A stretch of DNA of 34,369 nucleotides, from assembly GCA_020047755.1 (NCBI GenBank), contig JAIFNL010000066.1:1-34369 (forward strand), in the 5' to 3' direction. Shown here piece after piece: positions 15,126-21,821 of this stretch (position 1 is its first letter; the number at the start of each line of letters is the position of its first letter). The stretch is from Bacteroidota bacterium. Lineage in GTDB: Bacteria > Bacteroidota > Bacteroidia > Bacteroidales > JAIFNL01. Under the pieces are notes generated by a model. That model searched no databases and had not been told where the DNA came from. It saw only the letters and a list, made by a program, of their open reading frames with translations. The position numbers were made by a program, and so were the translations under genes.

Positions 15126-16526
15126 ATGAAGAATTTAATGATAATGATAATCCTTTTAGTTGGTTTTGTACTAGTAGCGTGCAATACAGCCACTGAGAAA
15201 AGTACAAAAACCCAAGACACTCTAGCGTTAGAACACCAAAAAGTAGTTCCTGAATGGAGTAGAAACTCGGTAATTTACGAAGTAAATATTCGCCACTATA
15301 CACCAGAGGGAACTTTTAACGCATTTGCAGCGCATATCCCTCGTTTGAAAGAACTTGGTATTGATATTCTTTGGATTATGCCCATTCACCCAGTAGGTTT
15401 GAAAAACAGAAAAATGACCGAAAAATCGCTAGGTAGTCCTTATTCAGTACAAGATTATTTAAAAGTAAACCCAGATTATGGCACAATGGACGATTTCAAA
15501 GCACTGGTAAAATTGGCGCACGACAACGGCATGAAAGTAATCATCGACTGGGTAGCAAATCATACCTCATGGGACAATGTTTGGGTTACTTCCAATCCTG
15601 AGTTTTACACTAAAAACGATAAAGGAGAAATGACAGTGCCCGCCGGAACAGACTGGGAAGATACTGCCGACTTAAACTACGACAACGATAGCTTACGTTC
15701 TGCAATGACCGAAGCATTCAAATTTTGGATAAAAGAAACTGATATTGACGGTTACCGTTGCGATGTAGCAGGCATGGTGCCTGTTGATTTTTGGGATAAT
15801 GTTCGTGCCGAGTTAGATAAAATTAAACCTGTGTTTATGCTTGCCGAGGCCGAAGAAGCTCCACTTCACAAAAATGCCTTTGATATGGCATACGCTTGGA
15901 ATTTTCACAATTTGATGAAACAAGTAGCTCAAGCAAAAGCAGATGTAAGTGTTTTGGATACTTATTTCGCTCAAATTGACACCGCTTTTCCCGAAGGAAC
16001 TTATATGATGAACTTCATTACAAACCACGACGAAAATGCTTGGACAGGAACAATTAAAGAAAGTTTTGGCGCAGTTGCAAATACCATGGCAGTTCTTTCA
16101 TTTACTGCTCCTGGAATGCCACTAATTTATACTGGTCAAGAAGTTGGATTAGCTAAACGATTAAGTTTCTTTGAAAAAGATTTGGTAAAATGGGACGTAA
16201 AAAATACCGAAACTGAGCTTTATAAAAATTTAATAAAACTTAAAAGACAAAACCCCGCACTTGATGCTGGTACATTTGGAGGTAAGTTGGTGCGTATCAA
16301 TACTTCTAATGACAAAGCTGTATTTGCCTTTATACGCCAAAAAGACGAAAACAAAGTAGTAGTTGTTTTAAATCTTTCAAAGAAAGCAGAAAAATTCACT
16401 CTAACAGGCGAAACTTTTGCCGGAAAATATACCGACTTTTTTGCAAACCAAGACTCTGAGCTAAAAGCAAACCAAGAATTCAATATTCCTGCTTGGGGTT
16501 ACAACGTTTTTGTAAGCAAAAAATAA
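15126..16526 (+). CDS. GH13 alpha-amylase-family lipoprotein
   Basis: A 466-residue exported lipoprotein (lipobox LVAC, Cys19) carrying an alpha-amylase (GH13) barrel. The four conserved regions are visible: DWVANH (141-146); GYRCDVAG with nucleophile Asp213; FMLAEAEE with acid/base Glu241; and FITNHDEN with transition-state stabiliser Asp302. The C-terminal 90 residues form the usual beta-sandwich. It should hydrolyse or transfer alpha-glucosyl links at the cell surface or in the periplasm. There is no SusC/SusD pair nearby, so this is not a standard polysaccharide-utilisation locus. The CBM20 esterase upstream fits a shared starch or glycogen theme. A terminator follows directly. Confidence 0.92.
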   Translation: MKNLMIMIILLVGFVLVACNTATEKSTKTQDTLALEHQKVVPEWSRNSVIYEVNIRHYTPEGTFNAFAAHIPRLKELGIDILWIMPIHPVGLKNRKMTEKSLGSPYSVQDYLKVNPDYGTMDDFKALVKLAHDNGMKVIIDWVANHTSWDNVWVTSNPEFYTKNDKGEMTVPAGTDWEDTADLNYDNDSLRSAMTEAFKFWIKETDIDGYRCDVAGMVPVDFWDNVRAELDKIKPVFMLAEAEEAPLHKNAFDMAYAWNFHNLMKQVAQAKADVSVLDTYFAQIDTAFPEGTYMMNFITNHDENAWTGTIKESFGAVANTMAVLSFTAPGMPLIYTGQEVGLAKRLSFFEKDLVKWDVKNTETELYKNLIKLKRQNPALDAGTFGGKLVRINTSNDKAVFAFIRQKDENKVVVVLNLSKKAEKFTLTGETFAGKYTDFFANQDSELKANQEFNIPAWGYNVFVSKK

Positions 16527-16550
16527 GAACGCTCAATAGAATTTCAAAAA

Positions 16551-16612
16551 AAAGCCTGCATAATATTCTGACTCGCACGTAGCGCATCTCTATATTATAC
16601 AGGCTTTATTTA
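16551..16612. terminator. Bidirectional terminator after the GH13 gene
   Basis: A long stem: AAAGCCTG, one unpaired base, ATAATAT / ATATTAT, one unpaired base, CAGGCTTT. Its loop is about 25 bases. A-rich and T-rich ends on both sides suit the convergent genes that end here. Confidence 0.75.
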
Positions 16613-16754
16613 TTAGAATTTGCCAAATTAGTATATTGTAATTTTACTGTAAAATTAAGCACCAGTCTATTTTATTATTGAGCAATTTTTTTGCTATTTA
16701 CTTATTTTTAAGCACTTGGCAAAATGAAATATACCATTAATTTGAATTCACTAC

Positions 16755-17162
16755 TTATTTTGCTAAAAGCCAATTTAATGCACTTTCTTGGTTATCAAAA
16801 TATTTTGTAGAAAAGGGCGCATTCTTATTTTCTTCAATAGTTTGTTCTACTGAAACTTCTGTAATAATATCTTTGCTAACCACGATGCTATATTTTTTTA
16901 ATCCTGCTGCCAATACATCAGGAAAATAATATTGAGCGATCCACTCTTGTTGCTTAGGTGTTATCGCATAAAACAAACCTGAAGTATCGCCGAGTATTCC
17001 ATAAGTCTTATTTTTGACAACAATTTCTTTTAGTGCCAGTAGTTCACTTTTGAACTCCTCCCAGTCCATATTTTGTGTTTCTTCCGACCATTCATTTTTA
17101 ACAATTTGGTTTTTCTCATCAACATAAACCACATCGTACTTTGTTCTTAAAACTTCTTTCAT
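16755..17162 (-). CDS. Conserved hypothetical protein, paralogue of 4856-5260
   Basis: A 135-residue soluble protein. It shares the C-terminal two-thirds with the protein at 4856-5260: AITPKQQEW, KKYSIVVSKDI, EVSVEQTIEEN and KYFDNQESALNWLLAK align directly with its counterpart. The N-terminal third, acidic and tryptophan-containing (WSEETQNMDWEEFKSELLALKEI), differs. There is no signal peptide. The function is unknown to me. The pattern of short strands and helices would allow a STAS-like fold. It stands alone on the minus strand, convergent with the GH13 gene, with a very long non-coding region upstream. A TATATTTG-type -7 element occurs on its strand at 17338-17345, but without a good partner. 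Confidence 0.7.
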   Translation of the reverse strand: MKEVLRTKYDVVYVDEKNQIVKNEWSEETQNMDWEEFKSELLALKEIVVKNKTYGILGDTSGLFYAITPKQQEWIAQYYFPDVLAAGLKKYSIVVSKDIITEVSVEQTIEENKNAPFSTKYFDNQESALNWLLAK

Positions 17163-17696
17163 GTTTTTTAATATTAAAGATTAAATGACATTTTATAATA
17201 CGTATTTTAAAATTAGTTATATATAATTAAAACAAGGCTTATTGATAACCAATACCTTAACAGCCTCGAGTTGCCCTTTTACTGAAAACAATCGTGATAA
17301 ACACTAGCCTAGCCATGCAGCTCTTCTTGCTTTATGACAAATATAATAAATTGTTTGTTATTTATTGCAATATATTTGAACTTTTTTTAAAAAATAAATT
17401 CAAACTAATTAGAGCATATCTTTAGCCAATTTTACCAAAGTTAATAACGTTGTGAAATTTCATAACCAAATAGTTATATTTTAATTTTTGTAAAAAAACC
17501 AGCTTTACGGGCATACTCCAATTAGAGTTCTTGCATTCGTGGCAAACAAAATAGATAGAACCTTCCTTAGACGTTGTTTAAATTTTATTTTAATTAGCCC
17601 AGACCTTCAGGTCGGGAAAATGAAAACCCCTTAGCTTGGGCTACATTGATTTCTAACTCGCAGTTCACCGTTCACAACTTGCGGTTCACAGTTTTC

Positions 17697-18185
17697 GACA
17701 TGATGTGGTATTTTGGAAACATGAGTTGAACGATTTTTCAAAAGCATGGAATACTTTTTTTTATGATGTATTTTTTTTCCGAAATGAATTACACGTTTTT
17801 TCATACGATTTGTGTGTTTTTTGACATGATGTGATGTTTTTTTGGCATGATATAGTGTTTTGTTGAAATGATGTGCATTTTTCAAAATAAAACAAACACA
17901 TCATATTGCCGTTTGCTTACATCATGTTGCCATTTGCTCACATCATATTGCCGTTTGAGCACATCATGTGGCAGTTTAAGCACATCATGTGGCAATTTGC
18001 TCACATCATGTTGCCGTTTGGGCACATCATGTTGCCATTTGGGCACATCATGTGGCAGTTTGAGCACATCATTTTGTAAAATGCTCATCGCATTTTGTCA
18101 AAATTACACTTCTTTTTTCGATTTATTTAGAACTTTTCTCGGATTTTGTAATACTTTTTGCGGTTTTTTTATATCATTTTGTTGA
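17697..18185. repeat. Bipartite 21-bp-period minisatellite
   Basis: The right half has nine units, CACATCAT (once TACATCAT) plus 13 variable bases, starting at 17897, 17918, 17939, 17960, 17981, 18002, 18023, 18044 and 18065. The spacing is exactly 21. The period fades on to about 18185. The left half shows the same period with an ACATGATGTG-like core at 17698, 17719, 17740, 17761, 17782, 17803, 17824, 17845 and 17866, several of them degenerate, with T-rich spacers. Between the halves the phase shifts by 11 bases and the centre base of the ACATSATGT core changes from G to C. Because 21 is divisible by 3, both strands stay open and encode heptads such as HDVPKRQ on the minus strand. Confidence 0.9.
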
Positions 18186-18515
18186 AAATTTAGTTGATTT
18201 TATAAAAAAACAAGACCATTTTCTAATTTTTTCTGCGCTTATTACCGTTTTTTTTGAACATTTTTTGCTATTTTAATCGCAAAATACTCTTTTTTAGGCT
18301 TTTTTTTAGGTTTATTTTGAAAAAAAATTACATCAAATTGATTTTTTTTATTTTTTAAAAAATCAACAAATAAAACAAAGAATTTTACAAGCTAAATTGC
18401 TATTTAACAATGAATTACATATATAAAAAGTAGTTAATTTTATTATAAAAAACAATTATTTTTATACTACAATTTCAATTAAAATAAAAAAAATATAAAA
18501 AAATAGTAGAAAGAA

Positions 18516-18547
18516 TTTGGAAAATGAAAAAATAGTGTTTATATTTG
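18516..18547 (+). promoter_or_regulatory. Strong Bacteroidota-type promoter in the gene-free region
   Basis: TTTG (18516-18519), 20 bases, then TATATTTG (18540-18547) is an excellent match to the -33/-7 consensus. Transcription would start near 18554, 25 bases before the short ORF at 18579. It is one of the two best promoter matches in the window, yet it leads to no normal gene. Confidence 0.6.
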
Positions 18548-18578
18548 CAGCATGATTTTAGAACAATATTAAGTAGTT

Positions 18579-18674
18579 ATGAAAATACTAAAAAATAAAG
18601 AATCAAAAAATCATACGTTTTTTTTTAACCTTCAAGATGGGGGTGTAAAAAATGGGTTCGTACCATTTTTTTAG
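18579..18674 (+). CDS. Short ORF behind a strong promoter (possible truncated gene or leader)
   Basis: A 31-codon frame, beginning MKILKNKESKNHTFFF and ending PFF-stop. Its first half looks like a normal AT-rich 5' coding end. Its second half (from about codon 17) lies within the palindromic block. I see two readings: a gene truncated by insertion of the palindromic element, or simply a chance frame. There is no recognised family. Confidence that it is a real protein is low. Confidence 0.2.
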   Translation: MKILKNKESKNHTFFFNLQDGGVKNGFVPFF

Positions 18675-18860
18675 CCTTCGTAGAAGGCAAATAGCGATAG
18701 AAAAAGAAATTCCCCCACGTATTTCGCCCCGCTGGGGCGATACCTGCGTGAGGGCGAGAACTTGTTTCTATCGCTATTCTACACCTACGGTGTAAAAAAA
18801 GAACGAAAATAATTTGAGCTGAAATTTTTGCAATAAATTGATATAACCTTTCAGGGTGCA
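18620..18860. repeat. Nested-palindrome intergenic element
   Basis: AATAGCGATAGAAA (18690-18703) pairs with TTTCTATCGCTATT (about 18765-18779). Inside this, CCCCACG pairs roughly with TGCGTGAGGG around the perfect stem CGCCCC-GCT-GGGGCG (about 18724-18739). Outside it are further small palindromes: ACCTTCAAGATGGGGGT, GCCTTCGTAGAAGGC, ACACCTACGGTGT and ACCTTTCAGGGT. The GC content is far above that of the surroundings. It looks like a mobile or structural intergenic repeat. The minus-strand frame through it (18625-18861) is a by-product. Confidence 0.75.
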
Positions 18861-18869
18861 TCTAGCTAA

Positions 18870-18900
18870 TTGATACGATGACTTTAAGTCATCGTATCAA
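18870..18900. repeat. 31-bp hairpin R, copy 1
   Basis: TTGATACGATGACTT, one base, AAGTCATCGTATCAA is a perfect 15-bp inverted repeat. A second copy with a changed centre is at 25246-25276. Both occur near a copy of repeat Q. It could act as a terminator-like stem, but no T run follows directly. Confidence 0.85.
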
Positions 18901-18950
18901 TATTGCGGGCTTTATTTATTAATAATTCAACAATTTAACAATTCAACATT

Positions 18951-19018
18951 TGTTATTAGAATTTGGGGAAATTGCGTAATTTTGCTTTTCTTAAAATTTC
19001 GGGCGCTATCAAAATTTA
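18951..19018. repeat. Dispersed repeat family Q, copy B
   Basis: Starts TGTTATTAGAATTTGGGGAA, continues ATTGCGTAATTTTGCTTTTC, and ends GGGCGCTATCAAAATTT. It closely matches copy A (5866-5950) in the same orientation and copy C (24977-25058) in the opposite orientation. It abuts the 3' end of the Crp/Fnr gene. Confidence 0.85.
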
Positions 19019-19026
19019 AACAACGT

Positions 19027-19722
19027 TTATCCAAGTTCGCTAATTTCTTGCAATTTTGGATAGTCTATGATTTTAATCGTTTTACCTTTCATATCAATTA
19101 TTTTGTCATCTTTAAATTTTTTGAGCATTCTAATAACGCTTTCGGTTGACATGCCCGAAAGCTCGCCCAAATCTTTGCGCGAGAGGGAAAGTTCAAACTC
19201 TGTTTGTTTGAAAATATTGTCGGCTAAACAAATCAAAATATCAGCCAGCTTGCCATACGATTGTTTGTAGGTAAGGCAGTAAAACCTTCCGTTTATTTGG
19301 GTTTTATTGGCACTCAGTATGTTGATAATTTCAAGAGCAAAACTAGCATTTTTGCTTACAATGTCTTTAAAAGTATTGGATTCGATTAGTTTAATTTCAG
19401 AATCGACATAAGCCAAAGCCGAATATTTCAAAATAGAACTATTCTCGGCAAGAGAAGTGAGCCCGAGCATGCCGCCTGTGGGTACTATCCTTAATATGAG
19501 CGTATTGGTATTTCCATCGATAAATACTTTTACCAATCCTTTTTGAACAATCATAATGTGCGAAGCAAAAGTTCCTTGTTTGCAAATAATCTCACCTTTT
19601 TTGTATTTTACAATTACTTCATTCTTTTTAATTAAATCCAACTCCTCTTGACTTAATTTATCAAAACAGTCGCATGGATTGCAATTACTTACTGTGCAGC
19701 TTGTTAGGTTGTTTTTTATCAT
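19027..19722 (-). CDS. Crp/Fnr-family transcription regulator with N-terminal cysteine cluster
   Basis: A 231-residue regulator. It has a cyclic-nucleotide-binding-like sensor domain (about 20-140: VKYKKGEIICKQGTFASHIMIVQKGLVKVF..., PTGGMLGLTSLAEN), a dimerisation helix and a C-terminal winged helix (about 170-230) with the recognition segment LSRKDLGELSGMSTESVIRMLKKFKDD. Upstream of the sensor domain are four closely spaced cysteines, Cys9, Cys14, Cys17 and Cys19. Such a cluster could hold an Fe-S cluster or metal as in FNR, though the spacing differs from the E. coli protein. It is transcribed away from the rhodanese genes across a 38-bp palindrome that overlaps its own promoter, so autoregulation and control of the rhodanese genes are likely. 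Confidence 0.9.
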   Translation of the reverse strand: MIKNNLTSCTVSNCNPCDCFDKLSQEELDLIKKNEVIVKYKKGEIICKQGTFASHIMIVQKGLVKVFIDGNTNTLILRIVPTGGMLGLTSLAENSSILKYSALAYVDSEIKLIESNTFKDIVSKNASFALEIINILSANKTQINGRFYCLTYKQSYGKLADILICLADNIFKQTEFELSLSRKDLGELSGMSTESVIRMLKKFKDDKIIDMKGKTIKIIDYPKLQEISELG

Positions 19723-19748
19723 GTGTTTTTGCTTTATTTTGTACCATG

Positions 19749-19780
19749 CAAATATATAAAAACATATTCATATCAGCAAA
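19749..19780 (-). promoter_or_regulatory. Promoter of the Crp/Fnr-family gene
   Basis: On the minus strand TTTG (19780-19777), 20 bases, then TATATTTG (19756-19749) fits the -33/-7 pattern. The -33 element lies inside the left arm of the 38-bp palindrome, so a protein bound there should affect this promoter directly. Confidence 0.65.
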
Positions 19781-19810
19781 TAAACTGACGTGCGTCAGTT
19801 TATTTGCTGA
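19773..19810. promoter_or_regulatory. Perfect 38-bp palindrome, probable operator of the divergent promoters
   Basis: TCAGCAAATAAACTGACG, TG, then CGTCAGTTTATTTGCTGA: two arms of 18 bases without a mismatch. The centre TGACGTGCGTCA resembles the dyad sites bound by Crp/Fnr-type dimers. It lies between the regulator gene and the first rhodanese gene, overlaps the regulator's -33 element, and is centred roughly 100 bases upstream of the likely rhodanese start site. No similar site was found elsewhere in the window by eye. Confidence 0.75.
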
Positions 19811-19852
19811 TTAGTTATACTCCAAAACATAAGCTATTGCAGATGTTTTTTC

Positions 19853-19883
19853 TTTGCTAAAGTTAAAAATCTCTCCAATTTTG
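19853..19883 (+). promoter_or_regulatory. Candidate promoter of the first rhodanese gene
   Basis: TTTG (19853-19856), 19 bases, then CAATTTTG (19876-19883) is one mismatch away from TAnnTTTG. A weak -7 element would suit a promoter that depends on an activator, for instance one bound at the upstream palindrome. Confidence 0.45.
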
Positions 19884-19929
19884 CAGCATCAAACAAACAT
19901 TATTAATTTTAATTATATTTTTTAAAAAG

Positions 19930-20484
19930 ATGAAAAGAATAGGATTATTTTTAGCTTCGATGTTTTTAGTATTTGCTTTTGCATGTACAAGTAAAACAGA
20001 AGAAAAACCAGCAGAAGAAGCTTCAACTCAAGCGGCTACTTTTGCTACTGCCGACGAAATGGTAGAAGCTGCCCTTAAAAATGTAACTCAAATTACTGCC
20101 AAAGAAGTAAAAGCAAAAATGGACGCCGAAGAAGGTTTTCTTTTAATTGATGTAAGAGATGCCGACGAGTTCAATGCTGAATTTATACCAAGTGCAGTGA
20201 ATATTTCGAGAGGTTTGTTGGAATTTAGAATTGACAACAAAGAATTTTGGGACGCTGAACAATCGACCCCTCCTACAAAAGAAGAATTGATTATCGTTTA
20301 TTGCAAAAAAGGACACAGAGGTATTTTGGCTGCGCAAGCTCTTCAACAAATGGGCTTTACCAATGTTAAAACTATCGAAGGTGGTTTCTTGAAATGGAAA
20401 GAAGCTTTCCCTGAAGATGTAGAAGTTGGCGTGGTAGCTCCTACCGGTGGTGCTGTTACAAAAAGCTCAGGTGGCGGTTGCTAA
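19930..20484 (+). CDS. Rhodanese-domain lipoprotein
   Basis: A 184-residue exported lipoprotein (lipobox AFAC, Cys19) followed by an acidic linker and one rhodanese domain (about 53-162). The active-site loop is CKKGHR with Cys125, which would carry a persulfide. LLIDVRDADEF and GGFLKWKEAF are the other family blocks. It should transfer or bind sulfane sulfur in the periplasm or at the outer membrane. The C-terminus is unusual: a Gly/Ser-rich tail ends in GGGC, with Cys184 as the last residue. This is the first gene after the divergent promoter region shared with the Crp/Fnr-type regulator. The next rhodanese gene follows after 218 bases. Confidence 0.92.
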   Translation: MKRIGLFLASMFLVFAFACTSKTEEKPAEEASTQAATFATADEMVEAALKNVTQITAKEVKAKMDAEEGFLLIDVRDADEFNAEFIPSAVNISRGLLEFRIDNKEFWDAEQSTPPTKEELIIVYCKKGHRGILAAQALQQMGFTNVKTIEGGFLKWKEAFPEDVEVGVVAPTGGAVTKSSGGGC

Positions 20485-20702
20485 TAAATAGTAAATAAAG
20501 TTCAAAGTTAGGTGTATCTTTATTGCATACATTTAACTTTGTACTTAACGTAAATTACCTAACTTACAAGTTTAACTTTTTAAAAGAATAACTTTCTTTT
20601 TAGTAAGCAAAAAAACGACAAAGAATATTCTATTAATTACATGCTTAGAATATTTCTTTAAAGAAAAAATCAAATCAATAACACAAACAAAAAAAAATTA
20701 AG

Positions 20703-21710
20703 ATGAAAAAGTTTAGATTTTATTTCTTTTTAATGCTGTTAATTCCTACGGTATTATTTACAAGTTGCAAAGATACAGAAAACGAAGTTACTGACCCTGC
20801 AATTACTACGCTAACAAATTACATCACAACTAATGCGTTAGATTTAGACGTAGTTACAACTGGTTTTGTAGTAGGTGCTCCTGCTACCGATGCCGATGTT
20901 GCTGCTTTTTTAACTCCTTATCATGTAATCGACCTTCGTTCGGCTACTGATTTTAATGCTGGACATATCAATGGTGCTAAAAACGTTGCTTTTGCTAATA
21001 TCTTAGCTGAAGTTGCTGCTGCCGGAACTAAAAAAATATTAGTTGTATGCTATACCGGACAAACTGCTTGCTATGCTACTGCATTATTAAGATTATACGG
21101 AAAACCTGACACTCAAGCTCTTAAATGGGGTATGAGTGGTTGGAATGTTGCTTATGACAAATGGACTTCAAACACAACAGGAAACCCTGCAAGCGGACAC
21201 GCAAACTGGAATACGAATGCTGCACCAACCGAAGCTACTTACGAATTGCCTGCTATTACAAGTGCGCTTACCGATGGTAATGCAATTTTGAAAGAAAGAG
21301 TTGAAAAAGTAGTAGCTGAAGGTACTAAAACTGTTACAAATACTGAATTATTGACAAACCACGCTAACTATTTCATCAACAACTATTTTTCAGCAACTAA
21401 CTATACCGAGTTTGGTCACGTAGTAGGTGCTCACAGAATCAACCCTATGACTTTGGCTGGTAATACAATGAAAAACCTCGACCCAAGCAAGAAAATTATA
21501 ACTTATTGCTACACTGGTCAAACTTCGGCTATCATTACTGCTTACCTTAGAGTATTAGGTTACGATGCTTACAGTTTATTGTTTGGTATGAATGGTTTGT
21601 ACAACAGCAATGCTGCTTGGGGAACTGATGCTAACGATACTGACTTTGCCAACAAATGGAAAGCGAGTAACATTAAAAGCTTAAGTACTGTTCCTAGTCC
21701 TAGTAAATAA
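20703..21710 (+). CDS. Tandem-rhodanese lipoprotein
   Basis: A 335-residue lipoprotein (lipobox LFTSC, Cys22) with two rhodanese domains, about 60-155 and 200-310. Both keep a catalytic cysteine in the same loop, CYTGQT (Cys116 and Cys269), and each ends in a 'GMSGW' or 'GMNGL' turn. Two active loops in one chain is less common than the usual one-active, one-silent pair. Apart from the loop, the domains are well diverged. Aromatic and Asn/Thr-rich linkers suit an envelope protein. Neighbouring rhodaneses and the porin suggest a role in uptake or exchange of sulfane sulfur. The exact donor and acceptor cannot be told from the sequence. Confidence 0.88.
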   Translation: MKKFRFYFFLMLLIPTVLFTSCKDTENEVTDPAITTLTNYITTNALDLDVVTTGFVVGAPATDADVAAFLTPYHVIDLRSATDFNAGHINGAKNVAFANILAEVAAAGTKKILVVCYTGQTACYATALLRLYGKPDTQALKWGMSGWNVAYDKWTSNTTGNPASGHANWNTNAAPTEATYELPAITSALTDGNAILKERVEKVVAEGTKTVTNTELLTNHANYFINNYFSATNYTEFGHVVGAHRINPMTLAGNTMKNLDPSKKIITYCYTGQTSAIITAYLRVLGYDAYSLLFGMNGLYNSNAAWGTDANDTDFANKWKASNIKSLSTVPSPSK

Positions 21711-21821
21711 TTATTTTTAAAATAGTGTATGAAAGAAAACGCATCTTTTGCTGTTTTCTTTCTACACATATTATCTATTGCAAAACATAAAACTAACAAA
21801 CAACTTTAAAGTAAAATATAA

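Larger units (their letters stand above)
17163..19026. other. Long gene-free region
   Basis: Nearly 1.9 kb without a convincing protein gene. In order it holds AT-rich sequence to about 17590; a small inverted repeat (TAGCCCA at 17598 and TGGGCTA at 17637, enclosing GACCTTCAGGTC); GTTCAC-type short repeats (17664-17692); the 21-bp-period array (about 17697-18185); an extremely A/T-rich stretch (18190-18510); a good promoter with a short ORF (18516-18674); a block of nested palindromes (about 18620-18860); a 31-bp hairpin; and repeat Q copy B. Every frame that stays open here is explained by the repeats. Confidence 0.7.

Noticed and set aside
17897-18085. Possible CRISPR array
   Set aside because: The conserved part is only about 8 bases, the 'spacers' are similar to each other, and no cas genes are present.
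17631-18185. Three long frames (plus 17868-18185, minus 17882-18088 and 17631-17885) with heptad repeats
   Set aside because: They follow from the 21-bp period on both strands, have low-complexity Cys/Ser or His/Lys content, lack consistent start signals and meet stops as the array fades. Treated as repeat, not genes.
18625-18861. 78-residue minus-strand frame
   Set aside because: It covers the nested-palindrome block almost exactly; its sequence is explained by the inverted repeats and has no protein-family features.
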